Shown here piece by piece: positions 42,793 through 51,548 of a stretch of 64,000 nt of DNA. The DNA comes from Spartobacteria bacterium UBA5019. Its GTDB lineage: Bacteria; Verrucomicrobiota; Verrucomicrobiia; Chthoniobacterales; Terrimicrobiaceae. Below the pieces are notes generated by a model. It did no database searches. It worked only from the letters and a program-made list of their open reading frames with translations, and had not been told where the DNA came from. The translations under genes were made by a program, and so were the position numbers. The stretch spans positions 10,970-74,969 of the forward strand of contig DGXZ01000021.1 of the NCBI GenBank assembly GCA_002396485.1. The letters are read 5' to 3'. How positions within the stretch are numbered: position 1 is the stretch's first letter; the number at the start of each line of letters is the position of its first letter.

Positions 42793-45507
42793 ATGGCCCT
42801 GCATCCAGAATTTCCCGTATCGGCTTTTTTGCCGCTCCACCCTGATCACCGCTGGTTTCCAGCCGCTGAGGAAATGCGCGGCACGGCCTATGAAAAGCTG
42901 CTGCCACCAATGGTCGCAAAAATCCGCAAGGAGGTTTTCGCGTGGCGAAATGCAGGCTATCCTGGCGCTTCCGCCACCTCGTCCGCCCTCTTGCGCCATT
43001 GGTTCGATACGCAGCACCTCCTCGAGAACAGCGACGGCACGCTCTCTTCGTTCCAATACTATTTCGCCCAACGCGAGGCGGTCGAATCTGTCATCTGGCT
43101 CCACGAGGTCAGGCAGGCGCGCGACAAATACGATCTCATCCGCTTCGATGCGTCCGGCGCGGTATCGCCCGGCATGTTTGCGGAGGAGTGGCCTCGCTAT
43201 GTCCTCAAACTGGCTACGGGTGCGGGAAAAACCAAAGTCATTTCGCTCCTGATCGCGTGGAGCTTTTTCCACAAGCTCTACGAGCCTGACTCCGCACTCG
43301 CCCGCAACTTCCTCGTCATCGCTCCAAACATCATCGTCCTCGACCGACTCCGCTCCGACTTCGACGGTCTGAAAATTTTCTTCAACGACCCGATCCTCCC
43401 GCCAAATGGCCATGACGGGCGCAACTGGCGCGACGATTTCCAGATCACGCTCCACATCCAAGACGATGTGCGCGTCGTTCGCGAAACCGGAAACATCTTT
43501 CTCACAAACATCCACCGCGTTTTTCTTGGCGATGTTCGCGAGCCTTCGCTGCAGGACGACGACCTCCGCGATTATTTCCTCTCCGAGGCCTTCGGCGAAA
43601 AACCCGTCGGCAAGACCACCGACAGCCGCACCGACCTGGGCGAGATCATCCGCGAGGTGGAGGAACTCGCCGTCTTCAACGACGAGGCCCACCATATCCA
43701 CGATCCCCGGATGGCGTGGTTCCAATCGATTCAGGACATCCACCACAAGATGCTTCAAAAGGACCGGCAGCTGGCCCTGCAAATCGATGTGACCGCGACG
43801 CCGCGCCACGACAACGGCTCGATTTTTGTCCAGACCGTCTGCGATTATCCACTCGTCGAAGCCATCCACCAGAATGTCGTGAAGCACCCCGTGCTGCCCG
43901 ACGCTCCCAGCCGAGCGAAGCTCTCCGAGAAGAAGAGCGCCCTCTTCACGGAAAAATATGCGGACTACCTCGCGCTTGGCGTCGAGGAGTGGCGCAAGAG
44001 CCAGGCCGAGCACCGCCAACTTGGCAAAAAAGCCGTCCTCTTCGTCATGGTGGACGACACCCGGAATTGCGATGATGTTGGGGAATACCTGCAAAAAATC
44101 TGCCCCGAGCTTGAAGGCGCGGTTCTCATCATCCACACCAAAAACAACGGCGAAATTTCCGAAGCCGCCTCCGGCAAAAATAAGGAGGAACTCGAGCTTC
44201 TCCGCAAGCAGTCGAACGAGATTGATTCCTGGAATTCCCCTTACAAAGCGATCGTCTCCGTTCTCATGCTCAAGGAGGGCTGGGATGTTCGCAATGTCAC
44301 TGTGATCTGCGGCCTGCGCGCCTATGCCGCGAAATCCAACATCCTGCCGGAGCAAACCCTCGGCCGTGGTCTGCGCCGCATGTATCCCGGCAACGACACC
44401 GTGCGCGAGACCGTGTCCGTCATGGGCACGCCTGCCTTCATGGAGTTCGTCGAGTCGATTCAGAGCGAGGGAGTCACCTTTGATCGCGTCCCGATGGGAG
44501 CTGGTGCGACCCGCCAAGAATCGCTCATTGTGGAAGTCGATACCGAGAACAAAGAGAAGAACCTCGACGCCCTCGACATTCCACTCCCGAAGCTCAGCCG
44601 CCGCTTCCAGCGGGAGTTCAAGAATCTCGATGCCCTCGATCCCGCGAAGTTCGGCAACACGGTTCTGCCTCTCAAGCCGTTTTCCGAAGACGAGACACGC
44701 GAGATCGTCTTCAAGACCATGCTCGACGCGGCAATCCACCACACCATCACGCTCGATGGCTCCGGCGTGGCCGATTACCGCTCGGTCGTTGCATTTTTCG
44801 CCCGCCAGTTGCTCAAAGACCTGCGACTCGTCGGCGGCTACGATGTCCTTTATGGCAAGGTGAAGGCCTTCCTTCGCGAGAACCTTTTTGCCCCCTCGCC
44901 CGTGAACCTGGAGGACCCCGTGGTGCTCCGCAACCTCTCCGAACCCGATGCCGGGAAAATCCTCTACGATGCGTTCAAGGCCGCCATCAACGCCCTCACT
45001 GTCCAGGAATCCGGCACCACCCGCATCGAAGACCGCATCCGTCTCAAGGAAATGCGCCCCTTCCGCACCGACCACCGCCAGAACCTCGCCGCCACCAAAA
45101 GCATCTTCAACAAAGTCGTCGGCGAGCCAAATTCCGGTGGATTCGAACTTCGCTTTGCCGCCTTTCTTGAGGAGGCACCCGATGTCCAAGCCTTCGCCAA
45201 AAACTACCTCGCTGTGGGCTTCCGCATCGATTATGTGAAAACCGACGGCGACCTCGCCAACTACCACCCCGACTTCATCGTCCGCACCGCCGACCACACC
45301 ATCTGGATCGTGGAAACCAAAGGCCGGGCCGAACTCGATCTCCCCCGCAAAATGGCCCGCCTCCAGCAATGGTGTGCCGACGCCACCGCCGCCGAGGAAA
45401 ACGGCCAGAGGTATGATTTCGTCTTCGTGGACCAAAACGGATTCGAGACACACCAGCCAAAAACCTTCGCGGCGCTTGCTACCAGCTTTACCGAATACAA
45501 AACATGA
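42793..45507 (+). CDS. Type III restriction enzyme Res subunit (helicase plus nuclease)
   Basis: The 904-residue protein is a superfamily 2 motor with a C-terminal nuclease. A Q-tip-like FQYYFAQREAVE precedes Walker A ATGAGKT at 141-147; DEAH is at 297-300, followed by DVTATPRH. The second lobe has LKEGWDVRNVTVICGLR and EQTLGRGLRRM. The PD-(D/E)XK nuclease is seen as D827 (YHPDFIVR) and E841-T-K843 (WIVETKGR). Type III Res cuts DNA about 25-27 bp from unmodified sites only with Mod. It is the first gene of res-bro-mod; the next gene overlaps by 4 bp. ATG 42793 is chosen over an upstream in-frame start. Confidence 0.9.
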   Translation: MALHPEFPVSAFLPLHPDHRWFPAAEEMRGTAYEKLLPPMVAKIRKEVFAWRNAGYPGASATSSALLRHWFDTQHLLENSDGTLSSFQYYFAQREAVESVIWLHEVRQARDKYDLIRFDASGAVSPGMFAEEWPRYVLKLATGAGKTKVISLLIAWSFFHKLYEPDSALARNFLVIAPNIIVLDRLRSDFDGLKIFFNDPILPPNGHDGRNWRDDFQITLHIQDDVRVVRETGNIFLTNIHRVFLGDVREPSLQDDDLRDYFLSEAFGEKPVGKTTDSRTDLGEIIREVEELAVFNDEAHHIHDPRMAWFQSIQDIHHKMLQKDRQLALQIDVTATPRHDNGSIFVQTVCDYPLVEAIHQNVVKHPVLPDAPSRAKLSEKKSALFTEKYADYLALGVEEWRKSQAEHRQLGKKAVLFVMVDDTRNCDDVGEYLQKICPELEGAVLIIHTKNNGEISEAASGKNKEELELLRKQSNEIDSWNSPYKAIVSVLMLKEGWDVRNVTVICGLRAYAAKSNILPEQTLGRGLRRMYPGNDTVRETVSVMGTPAFMEFVESIQSEGVTFDRVPMGAGATRQESLIVEVDTENKEKNLDALDIPLPKLSRRFQREFKNLDALDPAKFGNTVLPLKPFSEDETREIVFKTMLDAAIHHTITLDGSGVADYRSVVAFFARQLLKDLRLVGGYDVLYGKVKAFLRENLFAPSPVNLEDPVVLRNLSEPDAGKILYDAFKAAINALTVQESGTTRIEDRIRLKEMRPFRTDHRQNLAATKSIFNKVVGEPNSGGFELRFAAFLEEAPDVQAFAKNYLAVGFRIDYVKTDGDLANYHPDFIVRTADHTIWIVETKGRAELDLPRKMARLQQWCADATAAEENGQRYDFVFVDQNGFETHQPKTFAALATSFTEYKT

Positions 45508-46388
45508 ACCCCTCCGCCGATTCGCCTGAGACCCGCATTGCCTTGTTCCAGCGCAAGCAAGTCCGCCGCACTATTCACAACAACGAATGGTGGTTTGTGA
45601 TGACCGATGTCATTGTTGCGCTGACGGATTCAACAAATCCCTCCGACTACTTGAAAAAAATGCGCAAACGCGACCCCCTGCTCGCCGATGCTTTCAAAGG
45701 GGGGGGACAAATTGTCCCCCCCCTTGCACTCCCTTTTGAAACCGAGGGGGGCATCCAGCCCCTCCAGTGCTGGAATACAGAAGGCCTCTTCCGCCTCATC
45801 CAATCCATTCCCAGCCCGAAAGCCGAACCTTTCAAACGCTGGCTGGCCAAGGTCGGCTACGAACGCATCCAGGAAATCGAAGATCCCGAGTTGGCCACCA
45901 AACGCACCCGCGCCCTCTACAAAGCCAAAGGTTATTCCGACGAATGGATCGAGAAGCGTATGCGCTCCATCGCCATCCGCGACGAGCTCACCGACGAATG
46001 GAAAAAACGCGGAGTCAAGGAGCAGCGCGATTACGCCATCCTCACTGCCGAGATTTCCCAAGCCGCCTTCGGTCTCACCCCCGCAGAATACGCACGCCAC
46101 AAAAAGCTCGACCGCCAAAACCTCCGCGACCACATGACCGACCTCGAGCTCATCTTCTCCATGCTCGGGGAAGCCTCCACCACGGAAATCGCCCGCAGCC
46201 GCGACACGCAAGGATTTGAAGAAAACAAACACGCCGCACGGCAAGGCGGCTCTGTCGCCGGACACGCACGCAAAGAACTCGAAAAAAAGACCGGCCGCAA
46301 AGTTGTCACCAGCGAGAGCCCCCTCGCCCTCGCGCCCACGAAACCAAAGCGAAAATCTCCCGCCAGAAAAAAACTCAAACTGGACTAA
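45504..46388 (+). CDS. BRO/DinD-like protein in the type III R-M operon
   Basis: The 294-residue protein starts with a BRO-N-like domain (FQRKQVRRTIHNNEWWFVMTDV, then CWNTEGLFRLIQSIPSPKAEPF cut in blocks). It continues with RWLAKVGYERIQEIEDPELA and ELTDEWKKRGVKEQRDYAILTAEISQ-type segments shared with DNA-damage-inducible protein D and phage antirepressor-like families. The C-terminus is Lys-rich. It overlaps res by 4 bp, and mod starts 17 bp after it, so it belongs to the same transcript. A role as regulator or sensor of the R-M system is inference. A perfect palindrome with long G and C runs is inside the gene. Confidence 0.8.
   Translation: MNPSADSPETRIALFQRKQVRRTIHNNEWWFVMTDVIVALTDSTNPSDYLKKMRKRDPLLADAFKGGGQIVPPLALPFETEGGIQPLQCWNTEGLFRLIQSIPSPKAEPFKRWLAKVGYERIQEIEDPELATKRTRALYKAKGYSDEWIEKRMRSIAIRDELTDEWKKRGVKEQRDYAILTAEISQAAFGLTPAEYARHKKLDRQNLRDHMTDLELIFSMLGEASTTEIARSRDTQGFEENKHAARQGGSVAGHARKELEKKTGRKVVTSESPLALAPTKPKRKSPARKKLKLD
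45697..45725. repeat. Perfect 14 bp-arm palindrome with G8 and C8 runs
   Basis: Inside the BRO-like gene, an arm of AA, eight G and ACAA is followed by one central base and its exact complement TTGT, eight C, TT. The sequence encodes KGGGQIVPPL. No base of either arm is mismatched. A DNA or RNA hairpin of 14 pairs is possible, and each homopolymer run is prone to slippage. Confidence 0.95.
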
Positions 46389-46405
46389 AAATCGATAACG
46401 CTCCC

Positions 46406-48715
46406 ATGCCACGCGAAGCCCATTACGAACTCACCGATACCGAGAAGCGCGACCTCATCAAGCTCATCGAGCAGGGCAAGCCCCTGCCGGAAAAATACCG
46501 ATTCCTCCTCTTCGAGGACAAACGCGAGGTGGAGCTGGTCTGGAACGGCAAGACCCGCGAGGTCTGCACCGCCATCCTCCCCTTCCAGACCCTCGAGCAC
46601 ATCGACGAACCCCGGAAGGAAAAAACCGCCGAGTCCGAACTCGCCCTCGACACCGGCGGCAGGCAGGTGAAGGGCTGGACGAATAAACTCATCTGGGGCG
46701 ACAACAAGCTCATCCTCTCCTCCCTCAAATCCGGCGCGCTCCGCCGCCAGATCGAGGACGCCGGCGGCCTCAAACTCATCTACATCGACCCGCCTTTCGA
46801 TGTCGGCGCGGATTTCTCGATGGATATCGAAATCGGCGGTGAGACCTTCCACAAGGAGCCGAACCTCCTCGAACAAATCGCCTACCGCGACACTTGGGGC
46901 CGAGGCGCGGATTCGTTTATCAGCATGATTTATGAACGGCTGATTCTCATGCAAAATTTGATGCATCCGGAGGGGAGTATTTATGTGCATATGGGAAGCC
47001 AAGTAACAGGCTACGTCCGCTTGGTTCTCGATGAAGTGTTTGGGCGTGAGCGGTTCTTGAATGAAATTGCTTGGCAAAGATTCGGCGCACACAACGACGC
47101 GGGCCGTTTTGGCAATGTCGTTGAAACGATTTTCTTCTACTCAAAATCGGAGAGCCATAAGTTCGAGCCTCCTCGCATTCCTCTCACCGAGGAATACATT
47201 GATCAACGCTTCACAAAAGAACCGGAGACGGAGCGACTCTTCTATCCACATACTTTCACTGGTGCAGGCGCAGGACCGGCTAGAGTCTTTCGAGGAAAAC
47301 TCCTCCAACCGCCAAAAGGACGGCACTGGGCGCAAACGCAGGACAAGATTGACCAACTTGAGAAGGAGAACAGGCTTTACTACACGAGCAATGGAACGCC
47401 TTATCTGAAAAGCTATCTCGACGAGCAGGAAGGAAGGCCAATTCAGAACATTTGGACGGACATCCGCATGACGAAAAGCGGAGCAGAGCGGGTGGATTAT
47501 CCGACTCAAAAGCCGGAAGCACTGCTCGAGCGCATCCTCAAAGCCAGCAGCAACGAAGGTGACCTCGTCGCCGACTTCTTCTGCGGCAGCGGCACGACCG
47601 CCGCTGTGGCGGAAAAACTCGGGCGCAAGTGGATCGCCACCGACCTCGGCAAATTCGGCATCCACACCACGCGCAAGCGCCTCATCACCGTCCAGCGCGA
47701 GCTGAAGACGGCTGGCAAAGCGTTTCGCGCCTTTGAAGTTCTGAACCTCGGCCGCTACGAGCGTCAGGCGTATTTGAATGTCTCTGGGCGGCTCATCGGG
47801 AAGAAAAAGGAAGCCGCCTTGGCGAAGAAAGAGCAGGAATTTCGCGACCTCATCCTCAAAGCCTACCGCGCCGAGCCCTTGCCCGACGCCGCTTTTTTCC
47901 ATGGCAAGAGCGGCGGGCGGCTCGTGGTCGTCGGCCCGATCAACCTGCCCGTCGGGCGGTTGTTCATCGAGGAAGTCATCACCGAATGCCGCAAGCGCGG
48001 GGCCTCGCGGGTGGATGTGCTGGCCTTTGAATTTGAGATGGGTCTCTTTCCCGCCGTGTTGGACGAGGCGAAGCAAAAGGGCATCGAACTCGCGCCCAAG
48101 ACCATCCCTCCCGAGGTCTTCGACCGCCGTGCCGTGGAAAAAGGCCAGGTGCGCTTCCACGACATCGCCTACATCGAGATCACGCCGCGCTACGACGCGA
48201 AAAACCCGCTCGTGCTCGCCGTGGAACTCACCGATTTCTCGGTGTATTACTCACAAGGCATGGCCGACTCGATCGCCGCCGAGTTGAAAGCCGGTAAGAG
48301 CGAAGTCGTGTGCGAAGCCGGCAATCTCATCAAGATCAGCAAAGACAAGCAGGGTATCGAAGCCCGCGAGGTGCTCACGAAGAAGTGGACCGATTGGGTG
48401 GACTACTGGGCGGTGGATTTCGACTACGAGAGCCGCCGGGAAATCATCAAGGTGCCGAGGCGCATGGGCGTGGAAGGCGAGCTGCCCGGCGTGGTGAACG
48501 CGGGCGAAGAATTGATCGACTTCGAGGAGCGCTGGACCGGGGCCTACATCTTCGAGAACGAGTGGCAGAGCTTCCGCACCCGCCGCGACCGCGACCTCGA
48601 ACTCCTCTCGGCGACGCACACCTACACGAAGCCCGGCCGCTACACGATCGCCGTGAAAGTCATCGACATCTTCGGCAACGACACGATGTCACTCATGCCA
48701 ATAACAGTGGCTTGA
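46406..48715 (+). CDS. Type III DNA methyltransferase Mod subunit
   Basis: The 769-residue beta-class N6-adenine methyltransferase has the catalytic DPPF at 128-131 before the SAM-binding FCGSGTT at 392-398. The target-recognition region lies between them (about 170-370). This order, and a long C-terminal region, fit type III Mod, which both methylates and specifies the site for Res. The TRD part of the gene is visibly less GC-biased than its flanks. The last 30 residues (YTKPGRYTIAVKVIDIFGND) resemble a small beta domain. It is the third gene of res-bro-mod, whereas mod usually precedes res. Confidence 0.9.
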   Translation: MPREAHYELTDTEKRDLIKLIEQGKPLPEKYRFLLFEDKREVELVWNGKTREVCTAILPFQTLEHIDEPRKEKTAESELALDTGGRQVKGWTNKLIWGDNKLILSSLKSGALRRQIEDAGGLKLIYIDPPFDVGADFSMDIEIGGETFHKEPNLLEQIAYRDTWGRGADSFISMIYERLILMQNLMHPEGSIYVHMGSQVTGYVRLVLDEVFGRERFLNEIAWQRFGAHNDAGRFGNVVETIFFYSKSESHKFEPPRIPLTEEYIDQRFTKEPETERLFYPHTFTGAGAGPARVFRGKLLQPPKGRHWAQTQDKIDQLEKENRLYYTSNGTPYLKSYLDEQEGRPIQNIWTDIRMTKSGAERVDYPTQKPEALLERILKASSNEGDLVADFFCGSGTTAAVAEKLGRKWIATDLGKFGIHTTRKRLITVQRELKTAGKAFRAFEVLNLGRYERQAYLNVSGRLIGKKKEAALAKKEQEFRDLILKAYRAEPLPDAAFFHGKSGGRLVVVGPINLPVGRLFIEEVITECRKRGASRVDVLAFEFEMGLFPAVLDEAKQKGIELAPKTIPPEVFDRRAVEKGQVRFHDIAYIEITPRYDAKNPLVLAVELTDFSVYYSQGMADSIAAELKAGKSEVVCEAGNLIKISKDKQGIEAREVLTKKWTDWVDYWAVDFDYESRREIIKVPRRMGVEGELPGVVNAGEELIDFEERWTGAYIFENEWQSFRTRRDRDLELLSATHTYTKPGRYTIAVKVIDIFGNDTMSLMPITVA

Positions 48716-48761
48716 GGCAGCATTTGATTTTCAGACCCGTTCCGCCTTTACTTCGCGATCC

Positions 48762-50165
48762 ATGCCACTTCGTTTTTTCAATACGCTGACCCGTCAGGTC
48801 GAGGACTTCATGCCGCGCGAGGCGGGGAAGGTGCGGCTCTACACCTGCGGGCCGACGGTTTACAATTTCGCCCACATCGGAAATTTCCGCGCCTACATTT
48901 TTGAGGATTTGCTGCAGCGCCATCTCGAGTATCGGGGATTGAAGGTCGACCGCGTGATGAATCTCACGGATGTGGATGACAAGACGATCCGGGGTTGCCG
49001 GGCTTGTGGCATGGCGCTGGCGGACTTCACAGCGCCATTTAAGAAGGCGTTCTTCGAGGATCTCGACACGCTCCGCATCAAACGGGCGGATCATTTTCCC
49101 GAGGCCACGGCACCCGAGCACATCACTCGGATGATCGGGATGATCTCGACGCTCATCGAAAAAGGCCACGCCTACCGCGCCGAGGATGGCTCCGTGTATT
49201 TCCGCATCCGCTCGTTCGCCGACTACGGCAAGCTCGCACACTTCAATCCCGAGGAACTCCGCGACGGGGTTCGGGTCCGCAACGACGAATACGAAAAGGA
49301 AAATGTCGGCGACTTCGCACTCTGGAAGGCGTGGGATGAAGCGGATGGCGATGTGGGCTGGGAAAGTCCATGGGGACGCGGGCGACCGGGTTGGCACATC
49401 GAGTGCAGCGCCATGGCGACTGGCATTCTCGGGCCCGAACTCGACATCCACTGCGGCGGCGAGGACAACATTTTCCCTCACCACGAGGCCGAGATCGCGC
49501 AGAGCGAGTGCGTGACGGGGAAAAAATTCGTGCGTCTTTGGATGCACTGCCGCCACCTTCAAGTGGAAGGCTCCAAAATGGCCAAGAGCGCGGGCAATTT
49601 CTTCACCCTCCGCGACCTCATGGAAAAAGGCTGGAGCGGACGCGAGGTGCGCTACGCACTCATTTCGGTCAAATACCGCGAACCGCTCAACTTCACCTTC
49701 GAGGGCCTCGCCGCAGCGCGCAGCGCCCTGCAACGCCTGGATGAATGGACGACCCGCCTCCAAGAACTGCCAAAGGGCGCCTCGGGCGAAAATCTCATGG
49801 AAACGGGCGATGCCTTCGGCGAGGCGTTGGATGATGACTTGAACATCTCGGCCGCCCTGGCCGTGATTTTTGACATGATCCGCACGACCAACCGCCGAAT
49901 GGACGAAGGCACGCTCACACCTGGTGAGGCCATAAGCCTTTTGAAATGGGTCAAGGGTGTGAATGCTGTGTTGGGCTTTGAAGCCGAAGCCGGGGCAGTT
50001 CCCGCCGTAGTCGGAGAACTCCTCGCCCGCCGCGCCGAGGCTCGAGCTGCGAAGGAATGGAAACTCAGCGATACAATCCGCGACGAGATTCTCGCTACGG
50101 GATGGATCGTGAAAGACACCAAAGAAGGCCAAAAACTCACTCCTGCGCCGCGCGGAGGGGCTTAA
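48762..50165 (+). CDS. cysS: Cysteinyl-tRNA synthetase
   Basis: The 467-residue class I synthetase charges tRNA-Cys. The zinc ligand Cys29 is in YTCGPTVYN, the HIGH motif is HIGN at 38-41, and the KMSKS motif is KMAKS near residue 270. WHIECSAM and DIHCGGEDNIFPHHE are family signatures for cysteine binding. The ATG at 48762 is good. It follows the type III R-M locus by 46 bp, so core genome resumes here. A 30 bp repeat copy begins 7 bp after the stop. Confidence 0.97.
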   Translation: MPLRFFNTLTRQVEDFMPREAGKVRLYTCGPTVYNFAHIGNFRAYIFEDLLQRHLEYRGLKVDRVMNLTDVDDKTIRGCRACGMALADFTAPFKKAFFEDLDTLRIKRADHFPEATAPEHITRMIGMISTLIEKGHAYRAEDGSVYFRIRSFADYGKLAHFNPEELRDGVRVRNDEYEKENVGDFALWKAWDEADGDVGWESPWGRGRPGWHIECSAMATGILGPELDIHCGGEDNIFPHHEAEIAQSECVTGKKFVRLWMHCRHLQVEGSKMAKSAGNFFTLRDLMEKGWSGREVRYALISVKYREPLNFTFEGLAAARSALQRLDEWTTRLQELPKGASGENLMETGDAFGEALDDDLNISAALAVIFDMIRTTNRRMDEGTLTPGEAISLLKWVKGVNAVLGFEAEAGAVPAVVGELLARRAEARAAKEWKLSDTIRDEILATGWIVKDTKEGQKLTPAPRGGA

Positions 50166-50171
50166 GAGTTA

Positions 50172-50201
50172 TTGACCACAGAGGACACAGAGAGCACAGA
50201 G
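50172..50201 (+). repeat. Solitary copy of the 30 bp GxxExxY-associated repeat
   Basis: TTG followed by three 9-mers, each ending CACAGAG (ACCACAGAG, GACACAGAG, AGCACAGAG). It is identical over 30 bases to the copy at 59524-59553, where it forms the start of a GxxExxY gene. Here no such gene follows; the frame reads MTTEDTESTEISLF and then runs out of frame with the next gene. Confidence 0.9.
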
Positions 50202-50257
50202 ATTTCATTATTTAGCCCGCACAATCAGTTCCATTCTGTCACAAAATCCATCACACC

Positions 50258-50935
50258 ATGTTTTCCATCGACGAATTTTTTGATCTCAGCCACTGCGAGC
50301 ATCAGGCCCTTTTTGAGAACACCGAGCATATCTGGGATGTTCTGCCGAAGATCGCGACATATCTTCAGTTCCGCATGAAACCCGGTCTCCATGGCCGTCT
50401 CATCGGCAAACCGTTCGTGAGCGGTGCTGTATTTGTCGGCAAAGGAACAGTGATTGAACAAGGGGCCATGATCAAAGGCCCTGCTTGGATCGGCGAGAAC
50501 TGCGAGATTCGGAACGGATGTTACATCCGCGAAAATGTGATCCTTGGCGACGGAGTCGTGGCCGGGAATTCCTCGGAATTTAAAAACTGCCTCGTCTTCG
50601 ACAAAGCTCAGATCCCGCACTTCAACTATGTCGGCGACTCGATTCTCGGCTACGAGGCCCACCTCGGAGCAGGAGTCATTCTCTCGAATGTGCGCCTCGA
50701 TAAAGCGCCGGTCACCATCCACACAGCGGAGGGCATTATCTCCACCGGCCTTCGCAAATTCGGCGCCCTCATCGGCGACCATGCGGAGATTGGTTGCAAC
50801 AGCGTTCTCAGCCCCGGGTCCCTCGTCGGGCGGAACAGCGTGATCTACCCCGGCAGCCAATGGAGGGGGCACCTCCCGGCGGGTCATATTGCCAAACTGC
50901 GGCAGGATTTCTCGGTCGTTCCCAGGAAAAATTGA
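50258..50935 (+). CDS. Left-handed beta-helix acyl/nucleotidyl-transferase-like protein
   Basis: The 225-residue protein is mostly hexapeptide repeats (IGENCEIRNGCYIRENVILGDGVV, IGDHAEIGCNSVLSPGSLVGRNSVIYPG read as short blocks). These form a left-handed beta-helix as in the C-terminal domain of GlmU. The N-terminus (SIDEFFDLSHCEHQALF) is short, so there is no pyrophosphorylase domain. Relatives are often called UDP-N-acetylglucosamine diphosphorylase-like. The substrate is unknown. The gene converges on ndk and shares with it a strong bidirectional terminator. Confidence 0.72.
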   Translation: MFSIDEFFDLSHCEHQALFENTEHIWDVLPKIATYLQFRMKPGLHGRLIGKPFVSGAVFVGKGTVIEQGAMIKGPAWIGENCEIRNGCYIRENVILGDGVVAGNSSEFKNCLVFDKAQIPHFNYVGDSILGYEAHLGAGVILSNVRLDKAPVTIHTAEGIISTGLRKFGALIGDHAEIGCNSVLSPGSLVGRNSVIYPGSQWRGHLPAGHIAKLRQDFSVVPRKN

Positions 50936-50941
50936 GATAAA

Positions 50942-50971
50942 AAAATGCCAGCGCTCGCACGCTGGCATTTT
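50942..50971. terminator. Bidirectional terminator between the beta-helix gene and ndk
   Basis: AAAATGCCAGCG (50942-50953) pairs perfectly with CGCTGGCATTTT (50960-50971), a 12 bp stem with a 6-base loop. On both strands it ends in a T run (four on plus; seven or more on minus). It lies between convergent genes. Confidence 0.85.
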
Positions 50972-50995
50972 GCAAGATTTCTCGAGGGAGTTTTC

Positions 50996-51433
50996 TCAGG
51001 CCGAGAGGGTCATCGAGTAGTCAAAAAGCTCGCCGTCCTTGAAGAAACGCTTCAGTTCGACCGCCGCGCTCTCGTCGCTGTCCGAGGCATGGGCGATGTT
51101 TTTCATCATAGTCGTTCCAAAGTCGCCACGGATCGTGCCCTTGGCGGCCTTTGTCGAGTCGGTTGGCCCAAGGAGATCACGCACACGATCCACGGCGTTG
51201 TCGGCGGCCAAAGCGATAGCAATAAGAGGTGTGTCCCCCATGAAAGCTTCCACTTCGGGGAAGAATGGCTTCGTGGCGATGTGAGCATAGTGCTCGCGCA
51301 GGAGGCTCGCATCGGCACGGAACATTTTGCATCCGCGAATCTGGAAGCCGGCGTCCTCAAAGCGCTTCAAGACCTCGCCGGCCTTGTGCCCAGTGATGCA
51401 GTCGGGTTTCAGAAGAATCAGGGTTGTTTGCAT
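50996..51433 (-). CDS. ndk: Nucleoside diphosphate kinase
   Basis: The 145-residue enzyme equilibrates NTP and NDP pools through a phospho-histidine. The catalytic His115 sits in NIAHASDS, the family signature. The N-terminus TLILLKPDCI and the IRGDFG segment are also standard. It ends at a bidirectional terminator. It is divergent from the aldo/keto reductase, with a 115 bp gap that should hold both promoters. No anomaly. Confidence 0.97.
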   Translation of the reverse strand: MQTTLILLKPDCITGHKAGEVLKRFEDAGFQIRGCKMFRADASLLREHYAHIATKPFFPEVEAFMGDTPLIAIALAADNAVDRVRDLLGPTDSTKAAKGTIRGDFGTTMMKNIAHASDSDESAAVELKRFFKDGELFDYSMTLSA

Positions 51434-51548
51434 AAGGCGTGAAAATCTAACCGCCTATCTGCCGACGAAAAGCAGATTCTCTCGTACCGGCTCTTCCCAA
51501 AACGAAAGATTCGCCATTCCGCCACCGGTTAACTACATTTCAAACCGT

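Noticed and set aside
42712..45453. A 913-codon open frame on the minus strand opposite the Res gene
   Set aside because: Res carries intact helicase and nuclease motifs on the plus strand. The antisense frame has no family signature and is a product of GC-rich codon bias.
45504..46388. Prophage based on the BRO/antirepressor-like gene
   Set aside because: No integrase, capsid, tail or lysis gene is nearby; the gene is part of a type III R-M transcript.
50172..50378. Frame beginning MTTEDTESTE after cysS as a GxxExxY gene remnant
   Set aside because: Only the 30 bp repeat is shared; no GxxExxY or nuclease residues follow, and the frame overlaps the beta-helix gene out of phase. It is reported as a repeat instead.
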